Assembly: GCA_033961575.1 (NCBI GenBank)
Contig: CM066730.1
Coordinates: forward strand, 156,639,523 to 156,703,522
Direction of reading: 5' to 3'
Source: Aselliscus stoliczkanus
Taxonomy: Eukaryota > Chordata > Mammalia > Chiroptera > Hipposideridae
Length of the DNA: 64,000 nucleotides
The notes under the pieces: generated by a model
Told to the model about the DNA's origin: nothing
What the model saw: the letters and a program-made list of their open reading frames with translations, nothing else
Databases searched by the model: none
Made by a program: the position numbers and the translations under genes
Shown: positions 1-9,915 of the stretch, piece by piece
Position numbering within the stretch: position 1 is the stretch's first letter
Layout of the letters: each line of letters opens with the position of its first letter

Positions 1-305
1 TTTCTACCTGTCCATCCCCCACCCCCCAACCAGACACTGGGCCTGCCTCTTAAATATGCCATTGAGGTTTGTAGGAAGGATGAACAGCACCTTCTTTCTT
101 TCCATGTTCAGTCTCAGACTCCTGTGTGAGTCTGGTGAGAGAAATGGGCCGGACTGGGCAAGCTCAGTCCCCCAAATCACCATTCACATGAGTGCATCTT
201 CCCCACTCAGGAGGGGCAGCGGGGAGCAGGGGGCCAGAGGACAAGGTTATTTTCCTTGGAGTAGACATTGCCTCTACATTTCCTAGCAAGGGACTCCTCA
301 GGGGG
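1..305. other. Unique non-coding sequence
   Basis: Mixed-composition single-copy-looking DNA. Short open frames overlap in several phases and none resembles a known protein. No repeat or regulatory motif stands out. Confidence 0.5.
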
Positions 306-309
306 GCCA

Positions 310-612
310 CACATGCTGTTCCCACAGCCACCTATGTGCTTCCACCCAGCACTTTACCTACCTATTTCCCCCTCATCCTCGAGCCCCCGCCTCAAGCATC
401 TCTTACTACCAGAAGCCTCCCTGATTCCCCATATAAGGTGTTCTCAAGGCTCTGCACTCTCTTCACAGATCACTCCTCACAATGCTAATTAGCACATAAT
501 TGAGAAAGCCATTGTTTACTGCCTGGGTCCCATTAGACTGGAAGTAAGTAATTTGAGGGCAGGGTCCTTTTTGGCTACAGAAGCACTCATTCAATATTGC
601 TGACTGAAAGAT
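310..612 (+). repeat. L2 LINE, 3' end relic
   Basis: The stretch reads like the 3' end of L2. A pyrimidine-rich body is followed by CCCATTAGACTGGAAGTAAG, then a GAGGGCAGGGTCC block, then a CATTCAATATTGCTGACTGAA tail. These match the L2 landmarks 'actagactgtaagctcc', 'gagggcaggg' and 'aataaatatttgttgaatgaa'. The embedded CTAATTAGCACATAATT at 484-500 may have been kept for regulatory reasons. Confidence 0.6.
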
Positions 613-1108
613 GAAGGAAGTCTTCAGCTCCACCATCCATCTGTGCCAGCAAGAATTGGCCAAGTCGTGCTGCGTAACAAACATCCCCAGAATGTCAGGG
701 GGCCCAATAGTAAAGCTCTACTCCTCGCTCATGCTGTGGGTTCATCACAGTCATCTGGGTCCTTGGCCTCTCGCTCTGAAATTCAGGTGGACAGAATGGC
801 CGTATCTGGAGCATTGCTGGTCACTGTGGCGGAAGAAAAGAGAGCATGGTGACTGGCACACTGACTCTTACAGCTTCTGCCTAGAGATCACACATTCCAC
901 ATCCACCCAATGCCACTGACCAAAGCAAGTTATGTGATTACCTCTATGCCCAGAGGCTAGGCAAATAGTCTTACCCTGGGTCCCGAAGAACTGGAGGTAT
1001 TTGCTGGGCCACACTAATGACGGCCACACCATCCAGTCAGTCCCTGATGCCACCCTAGGCGTGGCCTTATGTTGCCACTGGGTATAGACCTGAGTGTCAG
1101 GCACAGCT
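613..1108. other. Unique non-coding sequence
   Basis: No recognised repeat. Open frames at 611-919 (+) and 868-1104 (-) are short, overlap each other and have no recognisable domain. Confidence 0.5.
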
Positions 1109-1111
1109 CTT

Positions 1112-1440
1112 TAGAACTGAGCCATCCAACTTGGTGCAACATGTGACTGTGGAGCCCTTGCAATGTGACCTGTCCAGCTTTAGATGTGCCCTAAGTATAA
1201 AGTACACGCCCAATTATAAACACTTCACATGACAAAAAGAACTTAAAATCCTCATTAATAATGTCTAATTTTGATTGTGTATTGAAATGATAGACGGGTA
1301 AATAAAAGGTGTTATCAGCGTTAGTTTCACCTGTTTCTTTTTACCTTTTTCAATGTGGCTGCTAGAAAATTGTAAATTATGTATGTGGCTCACATTTGTG
1401 GCTCACATTCTATTGCTATTGGACAGCGCTGCTCTAGAAC
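1112..1440. mobile_element. hAT-Charlie-type DNA transposon relic
   Basis: An AT-rich body carries family landmarks: 'agatgtgcc..aagtataaagtacac', 'ctcattaataatgtctaat', 'ttcacctgtttctttttac', 'aatgtggctgctagaaaa' and a 3' end near TTGGACAGCGCTG at 1419-1431. This is the layout of a common non-autonomous mammalian hAT family, whose exact name I cannot fix. It has no coding capacity. Confidence 0.7.
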
Positions 1441-2335
1441 CTCTGATCCCAGCCAAGATGTGGCCAAGAGCAGGACTGAGCTTGCATGTAAAGTCAGGCG
1501 TCAGAGGAGAGAGAGCAGGGGAAGATGGAACCAGCAGGTGGGGAGACCAGCCACAACGTGCACTCCTTCACAAAACCTCAGGAGCCCTCCCTGTAGATAA
1601 AGCCACTGCTCCCGCCGGGCCCAGACCTCATTTCCTTGTCTGCCTGAGGGCTCTTGCTTTCACACAGGCACGCTGAGGGGTGTGGCATGGAGCATTACTG
1701 CCACAGCCTGATGCCCAAGGAGCTGCATCCACGGAGGCACTCCCGCCTGCAGAGAAGTGTTAATAAATATTTACAGAGCCCACTGACAGTGACAAGGGAG
1801 AGAGAGAGAATACAAGGCAGCCCTGGCAGGTGCTGAAAGCAGTCTCCTCCAGGGCTGGCCGCCAGAGGCACCTGCCAGGCAGCCCACTGACCCGCGCCTA
1901 CCTGCACCTACCCCAGGGTGGCCTGGCCAGCCCCGTTTACAGAAGCTGTGAAATAGGACAATCTCTCACTATTGATTTTGTGCCTCTCCCTGCAACCGCT
2001 GCCCTGGATAACTCACATTGTATGGATTTTTCTCTAAACTCCCAAATTAATATCTGCAGCAGGAAGAATATACTGCTATTGGATGTGGTCAAGCCTCCTG
2101 GCCCCACTAGGCTGGGGAGTGAAGGACAGGTGGCCTACGGCTGTCCCTCCCAAGCCTGGGTCCACAACTTAACCTCTGCTTTGTAGCAGTCAGCAGGCTG
2201 GGGGCATGGGGGATCACCTGCTGGCCTACCCACCCACCCACCAGGAACTCCCAGGGTTTTCTATGTTTAGATGAGCTTGTACATGCAGGAGTGTCACCTT
2301 GGGACCTGACATTCATTAAGAAGAGACTCTCCAAG
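1441..2335. other. Unique non-coding sequence
   Basis: Moderately GC-rich DNA with overlapping short open frames on both strands. Nothing in it resembles a known protein, RNA gene or repeat. A short AT-rich patch (2020-2080, with CCAAATTAATATCTGC) is the only noticeable structure. Confidence 0.5.
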
Positions 2336-2344
2336 AATGGCAGG

Positions 2345-2535
2345 AGAAGAGCAGTGTGTTTGCATTCACTGGACTTCAGTTCACTCCCAGCTCCACCACC
2401 AACCTGCTGTGTGACCTTGCAAAGTTACTTAACCTCTCTGTGCCTGTTTCCCAATCAGAAAAATAGGGATAATATAATAATAGTTACAGGGTTACCGTGA
2501 GAATTATTTACTTATCCAACAAATGCAAAATAATA
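2345..2535 (+). repeat. MIR SINE relic
   Basis: MIR core in forward orientation. CTGTGTGACCTTGCAAAGTT is followed by ACTTAACCTCTCTGTGCCTG, then an AAAATAGGGATAATA block and 'gttaccgtgagaattatt'. Confidence 0.85.
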
Positions 2536-2559
2536 CAATTTCCACTTGGATAAGAGCTC

Positions 2560-2894
2560 TGAGGGAAACAAGCAGGATGCTGATCTAAAGAATTTGGGAA
2601 GGTCACTTGAGGTAGGGCTGTCGGGGGGGCGGGGGGGTGTCTCTGAAGAAGTTACACATGAACTTGTACTTGAAGGGTGAGAAGGAGCCATGCAAAGAGT
2701 TGGGGAAGAAACTTCCAGGCTCCCCTCAGCAACAAACCAGCTAGGAGCTCTCTCTCCTGATTAGGCGACATGGAGATGCAGGGTGGTGAAGAGGAGGGTG
2801 GGGGCAGGGTGAGATGAGGTGAGAGACGAGAGGCAGCCAGGGTATGTTCAGCCAGTCCAACGCTCCAAGGGCCGGCAATTGAGTGAGGAGCAGA
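2560..2894. other. Unique non-coding sequence with a short G-rich tract
   Basis: Purine-rich DNA without recognisable genes. Positions 2622-2638 are two runs of seven G separated by one C. Two runs alone are too few for an intramolecular quadruplex. The minus-strand open frames at 2652-2953 are low-information. Confidence 0.45.
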
Positions 2895-3085
2895 CACATT
2901 AATGAAAAATGAATAAACTCCCCCAGCTCAAGCCAAGCAAACATTTGCTGCACACGCGTCTAATCCAATTGTCTTTAATAAAACTGCTAATTGGGTTTGG
3001 GAGTCTCCACAGGGCCTGGCCAAGCCAGTAAGGCGGCTTAGCAGCTCCCCAATTTCTCCCCACACAAGTCCCTCCTCTGCTTCCA
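2895..3085. promoter_or_regulatory. Candidate conserved non-coding element (AT-rich)
   Basis: A compact AT-rich island without repeat signatures contains 'catttgctgcacacgcg', TCTAATCCAATTGTC, 'tttaataaaactgctaattggg' and 'tgaattaattcaactcg' just downstream. TAAT cores are typical of homeodomain-bound vertebrate enhancers. Conservation cannot be seen from one sequence, so this is inference from composition and motifs. Confidence 0.35.
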
Positions 3086-3219
3086 TGAATTAATTCAACT
3101 CGATACTTCAGGGGATACAGAGGCGGAGAATGAGTTAGGGGCCTAGGAATCCTCGAGGCTGGGGCAGGTGTGAGCGTGGGCTTGGATTCAGGTGAGCATG
3201 TGTGTCCCACATGAGTGGG

Positions 3220-3418
3220 AAGTGGTTAAAGATTCGGGCTCTGGAGCCAGGCTGTCTGGGCTGCAATCTCAGGTCTCTACAACTCTACACTACTTCCTTA
3301 ATCTCCTAGGCCTCAGTTGCCTCATCTGTAAAATGGAGATGATAATAATAATGTAAGTCTCAAATTACTATTGTGAGGACTCAGTGAGATAACCCACATA
3401 AAGAGCTCAATGACCGCA
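3220..3418 (+). repeat. MIR SINE relic, nearly full length
   Basis: Starts with GTGGTTAAAGATTCGGGCTC, then GGAGCCAGGCTGTCTGGG. It continues through GCCTCAGTTGCCTCATCTG and TAAAATGGAGATGATAATAA, and ends with 'tgtgaggactcagtgagataa'. The 5' tRNA-like part, core and 3' LINE-like part are all recognisable in order. Confidence 0.9.
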
Positions 3419-3859
3419 CACTGCTGGCCCTGCAGGCGTGGCCTGGGACCTTAATTTTCTCATTAAGTGCTTTTGTGCCTTCTCTGCCATCCCACCTGAT
3501 CACACCCCTTAAACCTGCACAGTTCGTGCCTGGATCCTTTCTGGGGGGCTGCATCCAGTGTCCCTCTGCTGTCCTGAGACAAGCCACATACTCATCCCTG
3601 CCCACCTTCCCAAACCAGGGGCCATAGTTATAAAGTCTTGTTACTGCTACCAGCTCCTCCCTCAGACTCATCCCCCAACCTGGCACCCAGCCCAGCTTTG
3701 TGCTTCCTAGCTCCTGGGTCGGTATAGTTTTCTTTGTCCTATAGGGAGGTTGGACCTCGAGACCCTGGGCTGCCAGCCTCTGACTACCCTCTCCCTTCTG
3801 TCCATCACATGTGGGAGGGTGTGTGCCCTGTGGCCCCTCCCCAAGACCATTAATATCTC
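3419..3859. other. Unique non-coding sequence
   Basis: GC-balanced DNA with no recognised repeat. The 101-aa minus-strand frame at 3381-3686 begins inside the adjacent MIR tail and has no recognisable domain, so I do not call it a gene. Confidence 0.5.
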
Positions 3860-3869
3860 ATACACTTAA

Positions 3870-3939
<70 letters not shown>

Positions 3940-3960
3940 GGGTCTATGTTTGCATGTGCA

Positions 3961-4037
<77 letters not shown>

Positions 4038-4055
4038 GGGTCTATGTTTGCATGT
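3860..4055. repeat. Compound TG/GA microsatellite, duplicated in tandem (98-bp unit)
   Basis: Two consecutive blocks each have the order (TG)n, (AG)n, then an identical 25-nt tag at 3933-3957 and 4031-4055 (AGGATGTGGG then TCTATGTTTGCATGT). The tags are exactly 98 bp apart, so a whole compound repeat plus flank was copied. Open frames through it on both strands are repeat translations. Confidence 0.95.
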
Positions 4056-4905
4056 ATGGAAATGTGGGGGGAGTGAACCCAGTGGCAGACACAGACGAAA
4101 ATGGAGACAGCAACCACACCCTACGGACTGGTTGGGGTGGCCCAGGACAGGGAGCTGGGAGCTCAGAGGAGCCCAGCCCCACCTCAGAGGAGGTCTGGCT
4201 GAGCTGAAACATGAGGAAGGTGTAGTGCAGGTAAAGCAGGTGGAGGGTTTCAGGGGCAGGAACACGGTGAGTGTTCTGTTTGTGTGGTGGTAGATGGGGT
4301 CGCTGTGTGAAGCCACCATCAACAGTCTGGTTTTGCTGGAGATGGGTGGGGGTTTACCGTATTAGGGGGCCCACTAGTCATAGGGAGGGGTGAGGGGGAG
4401 AGCTGGGCAGAGCCCTGAAGACAAGAGGGTTACTGAGGGAGAGCGGCGGGCGGGGGAGAGTGCGTGAGGGAGGGGGCCCAGGTGGGGCAGAGACAAGAAG
4501 GTGAATAGGTTAACTAGTGGAGCAGACAGTCAGCCCAAGGGCAGTTGAGGGTGACGGTCAGTCACAGGACAGGGGTCATGGAGCAGCGAGGGGACCAGGA
4601 ATTAGAACTCACCATGGACAAGGAAGACCTGGTGCTTGGCCCGGTGACCCCAATGAAGGCCAGGACCGCAAGTCTGGAGGGTGCCATGGGATGTGTCACA
4701 TGGTCTTGTCCAGATGGTGGGGACTCTGGGTGAAAGGGGTGGGAAAGAAGGGGGAAGAATCCACGCAGGGCAGGTCCTACCAGGCAGGGGTGAAGGTACA
4801 GGCAGGTAGTGCAGTGGCTCCCTGCACAGTCCCAGGCTGAGCAGGAAAAAGAGGGGCCGGAGGGGGCTGAGGGAAAAGGGAATGAGGAGGAAACAGAACT
4901 TAGAA
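4056..4905. other. Unique GC-rich non-coding sequence
   Basis: Purine-rich plus strand with several G-runs. The longest antisense open frame (217 codons, 4562-5215 minus) runs into the neighbouring MIR and has the leucine/serine/proline-rich composition expected when purine-rich DNA is read backwards. Some purine-rich text could be old antisense L2 but is too decayed to say. Confidence 0.4.
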
Positions 4906-4909
4906 CCAC

Positions 4910-5062
4910 CAGGAGCCTTACTAAGAGCCTGGCACTGGGCCAGGGCTTTATACACATTAACATGCTTAGTGCTCGCAGCAACACTGCAAGGCAGGCATCA
5001 ATAAGCCCATTGAGAGGCAAGGAAACGGAGGCTCCGAGGCAGTAAGTGACTCCTGAGTAAGT
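4910..5062 (-). repeat. MIR SINE relic
   Basis: Reverse-orientation MIR. CCTGGCACTGGGCCAGGGCT, 'ttatacacattaacatgcttag', 'cagcaacactgcaaggcagg', 'gaggcaaggaaacggaggctc' and 'gaggcagtaagtgac' appear in that order. Confidence 0.8.
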
Positions 5063-5357
5063 TGCTTCCACTGAGTAAGTTGAAAGGAGCTGAAGGTACA
5101 AGAGGTTGCAGACACAGAGAGGGACGGGGCAACTAAGACTGCAAAGCTGCACCCCTCTTGAGCAATGAGAAGGTCCAAGGTTTGGCACCTGTAACCAAGA
5201 GACCAGGCTGTCCACATGGCCACTGAGCCCCCCAGGATGGTGGCAGGAGTGGGGGTAAGTCAGATGCCAAAGTCACCATGAGATCTCCTACCTCCCTTCT
5301 TTCCTTTTTCTTGCCTCCTTCTTTTCTTCTTTCCTCCCCTCCTCTCACCCCCCAATT
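5063..5357. other. Unique sequence ending in a pyrimidine-rich tract
   Basis: Nothing coding is recognised. Positions 5285-5352 are almost pure C/T on the plus strand (CTTCTTTCCTTTTTCTTGCC and similar), a polypyrimidine tract with no regular period. Confidence 0.55.
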
Positions 5358-6020
5358 CTGTTCATTTATTCCTTCTTTCAGTAACCCAATATTCCTTCAG
5401 CACTGGGGTTCTAGCTGTGAACTAGATGAACTGACTCCTTCCCTTGAAGGACATACATGTTGGTGTGGGACAGACAATTTAAAATGCAAATAAATAAGCT
5501 AATTCCAGTTAGGGTAGGTCCATAAAGAAAATAAGAAATGCTTGGACTGCGTGTCCAGGGAAGGTCTCTCTGCATGGGAACCAGCCATGTAGAGATGTGA
5601 TGGAACAGCCTGAGTGGGGGACAGCCGGGGGCTTAGAGGTACAGCGAGAAGGCTTGGTGGGGCTGCAGTGCTGTGCCAGGGGGAGGGGAAGCAGGAAGGG
5701 GAGAACTTGGAAGGTCCTGAGCTGGAGCTTGAAGAGCCTAGAAGAGGCTGGAATCTATTCTAGTTACAATGAGACTGCGCTGGAGGCTTTCACTCAGGGA
5801 AAAATAATACCTTGATTCACATTTTTAAAACTCCATTCCAACTGCTATGTGGACCATGGGCTGGAGGTGGCAAGAAGACGAAACAGAATGGGCAGTGGGG
5901 AGATTATGGTCAAGTCCAGGGGCGAGAGAAAGATGCCGGTGGTCTGGACAGGGGACAGGGAGGAGGAAGGAGATGGCATCAAATTTAGGAAATAAAAACA
6001 AAGAGGAGTCACCAAGAAGC
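5358..6020 (-). repeat. L2 LINE relic, antisense
   Basis: Reading plus strand, the order is that of L2 reversed: a 3' end ('ttcagcactggggttctagctgtgaa', 'cttgaaggacatacatg', 'gacagacaatttaaaatgcaaataaataag'), then 'agggaaggtctctctg', 'aggggaagcaggaagggga', 'tccattccaactgctatgtgga' and 'ggaggtggcaagaagac'. It is heavily diverged with small gaps and encodes no intact protein. Confidence 0.7.
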
Positions 6021-6054
6021 TAGCAGTCCCAATAGCTCCCTATGTGCTATGTGT

Positions 6055-6262
6055 TTATATCCATCATTCATTCATTCCTTCATTCATTCATCCGTTCATG
6101 CTTATATTTAGTGAGCACCTGCTATGACCAGATGCTGCCCTGGGGGCTGAGGATACAGCAGCAAACCAAAGAGACAAAACTCCCCAACCTCAGGAAGCTT
6201 CCAGAGCGGAGGGAGGGAGATAACCAGCACATCCAAGTATGGACTGTCAGGTGGTGACTTGC
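6055..6262 (-). repeat. L2 LINE 3' end relic with ATTC tail
   Basis: A CATTCATTC-rich tail at 6064-6101 is followed by 'tatttagtgagcacctgctatgaccagatgctgcc', 'ctgaggatacagcagcaaacc' and 'aacctcaggaagcttcc'. This is the standard reversed L2 3' end. It may be a second insertion or a continuation of the neighbouring L2. Confidence 0.75.
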
Positions 6263-6469
6263 CATCAGCCCCGCCTCATATATGACGCATGGGAGGAGTG
6301 GAGGGATGAAGCGCTTGGCCCCGGGTCAGGATGCAGCATACCTCAGAGTCGTGATTTAAACCCAGGCTGGTTCCCAAGTCAGTGCCCTTCATGCATTCAT
6401 GCTTCTGGCATTGCTGGCTGCCGTAAATAGAAAGGGACAAGAAGAGGGAGGCCCCTGGCCACCCAGCAC

Positions 6470-6628
6470 CACAGAATATCAGCTAACTGCCATTATTCTA
6501 GTATTAGCCCCATTTTATAGATGAGGAGACTGAGGCAGGGACTATTTAAGTCAGTTGTCCAAGGCCACGCTGCTAGAGAATAGTGAAGTTGGGCTTCAAA
6601 CCTGGCTCTGTCTGACTCTAGTGCCACA
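6470..6628 (-). repeat. MIR SINE relic
   Basis: Reverse MIR core: CCCCATTTTATAGATGAGGA, GACTGAGGCAGGGACTA, 'ttgtccaaggccacgctgct', 'ttgggcttcaaacctggctct'. The 5' tRNA-like end is missing. Confidence 0.85.
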
Positions 6629-6999
6629 CTCACAACAGCTGCTATGGCAGTTCATCCATGAGTTCAGACGAGGGTGGCACTCAGCTCAAGAAGAGGAGGG
6701 AGGTAGGAACAGTACGAAGCACAGCCTGCTGGGATATGGCCTGTATCCCACCCACGCATTCATCTACCCATCTATTTAGCCTCCTACCCACAACCATGGT
6801 TACCTAGCTCTGGGTTGGGAACTCGCTCCTGGGCCACAAGCAAAGAGCTTCCCTCCAGCTCAGGGGCTGACCCCTTGAGTCACCTCTCTGCCATACTCCC
6901 CACTCCAGAGCCAGTCACCAGCCCCACCTACCCGCTGAACTTCAGAATGACACATCCTGGGACTTCTTGTCATTTCCCATCCAAGATTCCATTACGAGG
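6629..6999. other. Unique non-coding sequence
   Basis: No repeat or gene recognised. Two small plus-strand frames (6555-6779, 6815-7027) have no recognisable domains. Confidence 0.5.
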
Positions 7000-7195
7000 T
7001 GCGATTGCTAAAGTAATAGACAGATAACAGATCTGTCCGAGCCTTGCCTGGCGCACCGGGCAGCTGCCAGGTTTTTCCCATTAGCCACAGGGCTTGACGG
7101 ACAGTAATGGATTTCATAACTGATGCCGGAGCCTATGGCGGATAATTCCATGATAACAGTTTATCAGGCACTGACGGAAGTTAATGGGTAATCAC
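7000..7195. promoter_or_regulatory. Candidate enhancer with a GATA-motif cluster
   Basis: A repeat-free island contains AGATAA at 7022-7027, GGATAATTCC starting near 7140, TGATAACAG at 7151-7159 and TTTATCA (GATA on the minus strand) at 7160-7166. TAATGG and ATTAGCC homeodomain-like cores lie between. Four GATA-type cores in 150 bp, three of them within 27 bp, is more than background. This is motif inference, and no conservation or chromatin data were available. Confidence 0.4.
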
Positions 7196-7985
7196 CAGGC
7201 AGAAAGCAAGCCAGTCAGAGAGCCCTGGCCTCCATCTGGCCTGGCCCTGCTTTTGTTGTGCCAACTGCCACCTTCCCAGCTCATGGGCCACCTCCCATCT
7301 GTGTCCCGAGGGACGGCAGAGTGCTGGTCATCGGGCATGTGTGCGCCCGGGCCCAGCCTGGGTCCTAGCTGGGGGCCTCAGGACTGTTTGCAGAGTAGAT
7401 TCTCATGATGACTTCCTCACAGCAAGCCCCAGCCACCTGCCTGCCCAATGGAACCTGATGCAAACTCGGTAAAACAAATGGAGGTGTCAAGGACAAAGCA
7501 GACCAGTGTGTCCCCCAAGTTCCAGTCATCCTGCCCTACAACGCCCCAGGTCCTATCAGGAGACCAAATGGGAAACCAAGTCTGAGACGCTGACCACCAC
7601 TGTTTGTGTACCCTGGGGAGTTAACCAACCTCTCTACAACCTGGAAATCCCTCCCTTGGGGCCCAGGGACAGCGATGGCCCCCTGCCACCACCTTGATGA
7701 CCCTACACACCAGGTCCACACCTTTGCAAATACTTAAGTGCCATCTGTTTATTGCCAGGACTGCCCTGATAGAGCCTGTGTTTTCTAAATCTATAGGGGA
7801 AAAACTGAAATGAATGAATACAATTTCCCCCACTTCTGAGTTTCCTCCCTTTTCATTGTTTTTTAAACATCCAGTTCCTCCTTGTCTCCCTATGAGGACT
7901 CAGAGAGAATGAAACAAACGAACAGGAGTAAATGACCATTAATGGGAAACTTAAAACGATGTCTCATGCCCTGATCCAGCTGGGT
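7196..7985. other. Unique non-coding sequence
   Basis: GC-rich first half, AT-richer second half (7780-7930). The open frames present overlap one another in opposite directions and look random. No recognised repeat. Confidence 0.5.
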
Positions 7986-8142
7986 TTCCTTGTTTGTGTT
8001 TCCTTATGTGTTTCCTTGTTTGTTTCCTTGTGTGTTTCCTTGTTTGTGTTTCCTTGTTTGTATTTCCTTGTTTGTGTTTCCTTGTGTGTTTCCTTGCGTG
8101 TTTCCTCGTTTGTGTTTCCTTGGGCGTTTCCTTGGGCATGGC
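7986..8142. repeat. Minisatellite of TTTCCTTGTTTGTG-like units
   Basis: About a dozen imperfect 10- to 14-bp units start with TTTCCTTG and end with TTTGTG, TGTG or GGCG. Unit length alternates between 10 and 14, so frames stay open for long stretches on both strands (60-124 codons). Those frames are repeat translations with phenylalanine/cysteine or lysine/threonine periodicity, not genes. Confidence 0.95.
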
Positions 8143-8550
8143 TGGGATTTTCCAGTGTTTTTTAAAGTGTGCAGCTCATTAAATTTAACATTTCTAAGCT
8201 GCGCCAAAGAAAACTTCCTAAAAAATGCCAGTTCCCCTGAAAGCATTTCAGTTGTTGGAATATGAGCAGATTCCCAAGACCCTCCCCACAAAGGGCCAGC
8301 CTGGGATTCCAGCTCCAGACACAGGGGGCTGTGAGGGCTCCAGCCACTGGCCATAGGTGTGGCCACAGATGAGAGCACACCAGACAGTTAGAGAGGGTCC
8401 CTTCTAAATGGTAAAGGAGGAGCTGGTAAGAGCTGCCTGCATCCTGGGGAGAAGTGAGGGTCGTAGGGCTGGGGACAGGTGCCAAAATTGGGAGTGGGGG
8501 TATGTTTCACTGGTCTTGAAGGGTGGATAAAAAGGATGCCGGGCTGCTGA
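8143..8550. other. Unique non-coding sequence
   Basis: Nothing recognised. A short AT-rich patch (GCTCATTAAATTTAACATTT, 8173-8192) lies just after the minisatellite. Confidence 0.5.
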
Positions 8551-8554
8551 AGTC

Positions 8555-8790
8555 TCCACCCAAGGGTTTATTAAATACTGTGTGCTAGGAGCCTTTCTAG
8601 GTGCTTTACGAACAGTGCCTGATTTAATCCTCATCTTTCCAGGAAGAGAGCTTATTATTATCATCATCCCTATTTCACAGATGAGGAAATTTAGGAAGGT
8701 GAAGTAGGTAACCTGTTCATGGTCACACAGCTAATAGTGGTGGAGGCTGGACTCAGCCCCAGGCACCGTGCCTCCAGAGCCTGTTTCTCT
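8555..8790 (-). repeat. MIR SINE relic, nearly full length
   Basis: Reverse MIR with 'tattaaatactgtgtgctaggagcc', 'aggtgctttacgaacagtgcc', 'gatttaatcctcatc', 'tattatcatcatccctatttcacagatgagga', 'tcatggtcacacagctaatag' and 'tggactcagccccaggca'. Confidence 0.9.
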
Positions 8791-8799
8791 CCGCCAAAG

Positions 8800-9215
8800 T
8801 GGGGTCATCCAAGCTCAGGGTGGGGAACACACCAGGAATGAGCGGCAGGGGTTGGAAGAAAGCAGGTGCTGAGCTGGGCCTGGAGGAAGGCTGATGTGGA
8901 AAAGGGAAGGCATTCAAGGCCAGGGAAAGGTATGAGCAAACAGCATGAGGATGGAATGCACAGTGGAATGAACAATGAGCCGGCAGATCTGACCGACATG
9001 CAGTGAGAGGAGGCCAGAGGGCACCAAGCCTTGAGGCTAGACTGGGGTATCTGGACATCACCTGGCTGGGGTGAGGGGAGCATGACGGGCCTCCATCATT
9101 TGCAAGAACAGGGTTTGAGCAAAGTAGGTCTGCTGACATACGAAATCAGGATCAGAGGGGCTAATTCAGTTAGGAAGCCATTAACAGCCTGCGGGTCTGA
9201 AATGCAGAGGCCCCC
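8800..9215 (-). repeat. L2 LINE relic, antisense
   Basis: Reversed L2 text is visible: 'gaaaagggaaggcattcaaggcc', 'gagcaaacagcatgaggatgga', 'gtgagaggaggccagag', 'caagaacagggtttgagcaa' and 'gttaggaagccattaacag'. The matching L2 landmarks are 'ttccaggcagagggaacagc', 'aggaggccagtgtggctgg' and 'gttaggaggctattgcag'. Confidence 0.65.
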
Positions 9216-9915
9216 AACTGCTGGAGAAGCAGGGAAGGCAAAGAGCAGGGCCAGGCAGCAAGTCGGGGCATGGGGCTCAGCTCTCCAGGGAGAATCAGGA
9301 AAGCCAAGATGCCTGGTAGGCCCAGAAGACGGCAGCCTGGGGGCCAGCTGGGCCATACCTGGCGCTGAGCAGAATGGAGGGCCAGGTTCCAGCACCAGCA
9401 GAGTGTTAGGGCAGAGGTGGCCTAGAGCCAGCTCATGTGGCTTCTGTGCTGACTGTGGACATCGTCTCCCAACTCTGCATCCAGAGAAGCCAGGTAGGTA
9501 GCTGGCCCCTTGAGGGCTGTGGTAGAGGTGTTTACTGAAATCAGCAAATGCCACAAATAGGGCTTTCTTCCCCTTCAAATGGCCAGTTGTTAAATGTTCG
9601 CCAGCACGCCACCAAGTTCAGAGGCCGGAGGACATGACGGATGTGGGAGGAGGGTCAGTGAACATAGGAAGGAAGGTGGGGGTGCGAATCTGAGGAGCCT
9701 GGGGCTCCTGTCCCCCATCCTCACACACCACAGCATGGAGCAGGCAGCACAGCTACTGCCAGCCCCCACATCCGGGGTCCCCTTGCACTTGGTCTGTCTT
9801 CTCAGTGCTAAATAAATGAGGGATGAATGAATGAAGTCTGGGCTTGAGCATAACCTCCATGACCCCCTGCTGAGGGCACAGGGTTGGGGGCCCCATCTCC
9901 ACGCTGTGCCAACGC
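9216..9915. other. Unique non-coding sequence
   Basis: The 156-codon (+) and 160-codon (-) open frames at 9031-9578 overlap almost completely and begin in the neighbouring L2, the signature of GC-rich DNA with few stops rather than of a gene. A short L2-like tail (AAATAAATGAGGGATGAATG) lies at 9810-9829. Confidence 0.5.

Noticed and set aside
4562..5215. 217-codon minus-strand open frame as a possible gene
   Set aside because: It runs across purine-rich unique DNA into a MIR, is rich in leucine, serine and proline as expected from antisense purine tracts, and shows no domain, splice structure or start context.
7932..8378. Repetitive phenylalanine/cysteine- and lysine/threonine-rich frames
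   Set aside because: They are translations of the TTTCCTTG minisatellite.
9031..9578. Overlapping 156- and 160-codon frames on opposite strands
   Set aside because: Mutual antisense overlap starting inside an L2 relic is a composition effect, not evidence of a gene pair.
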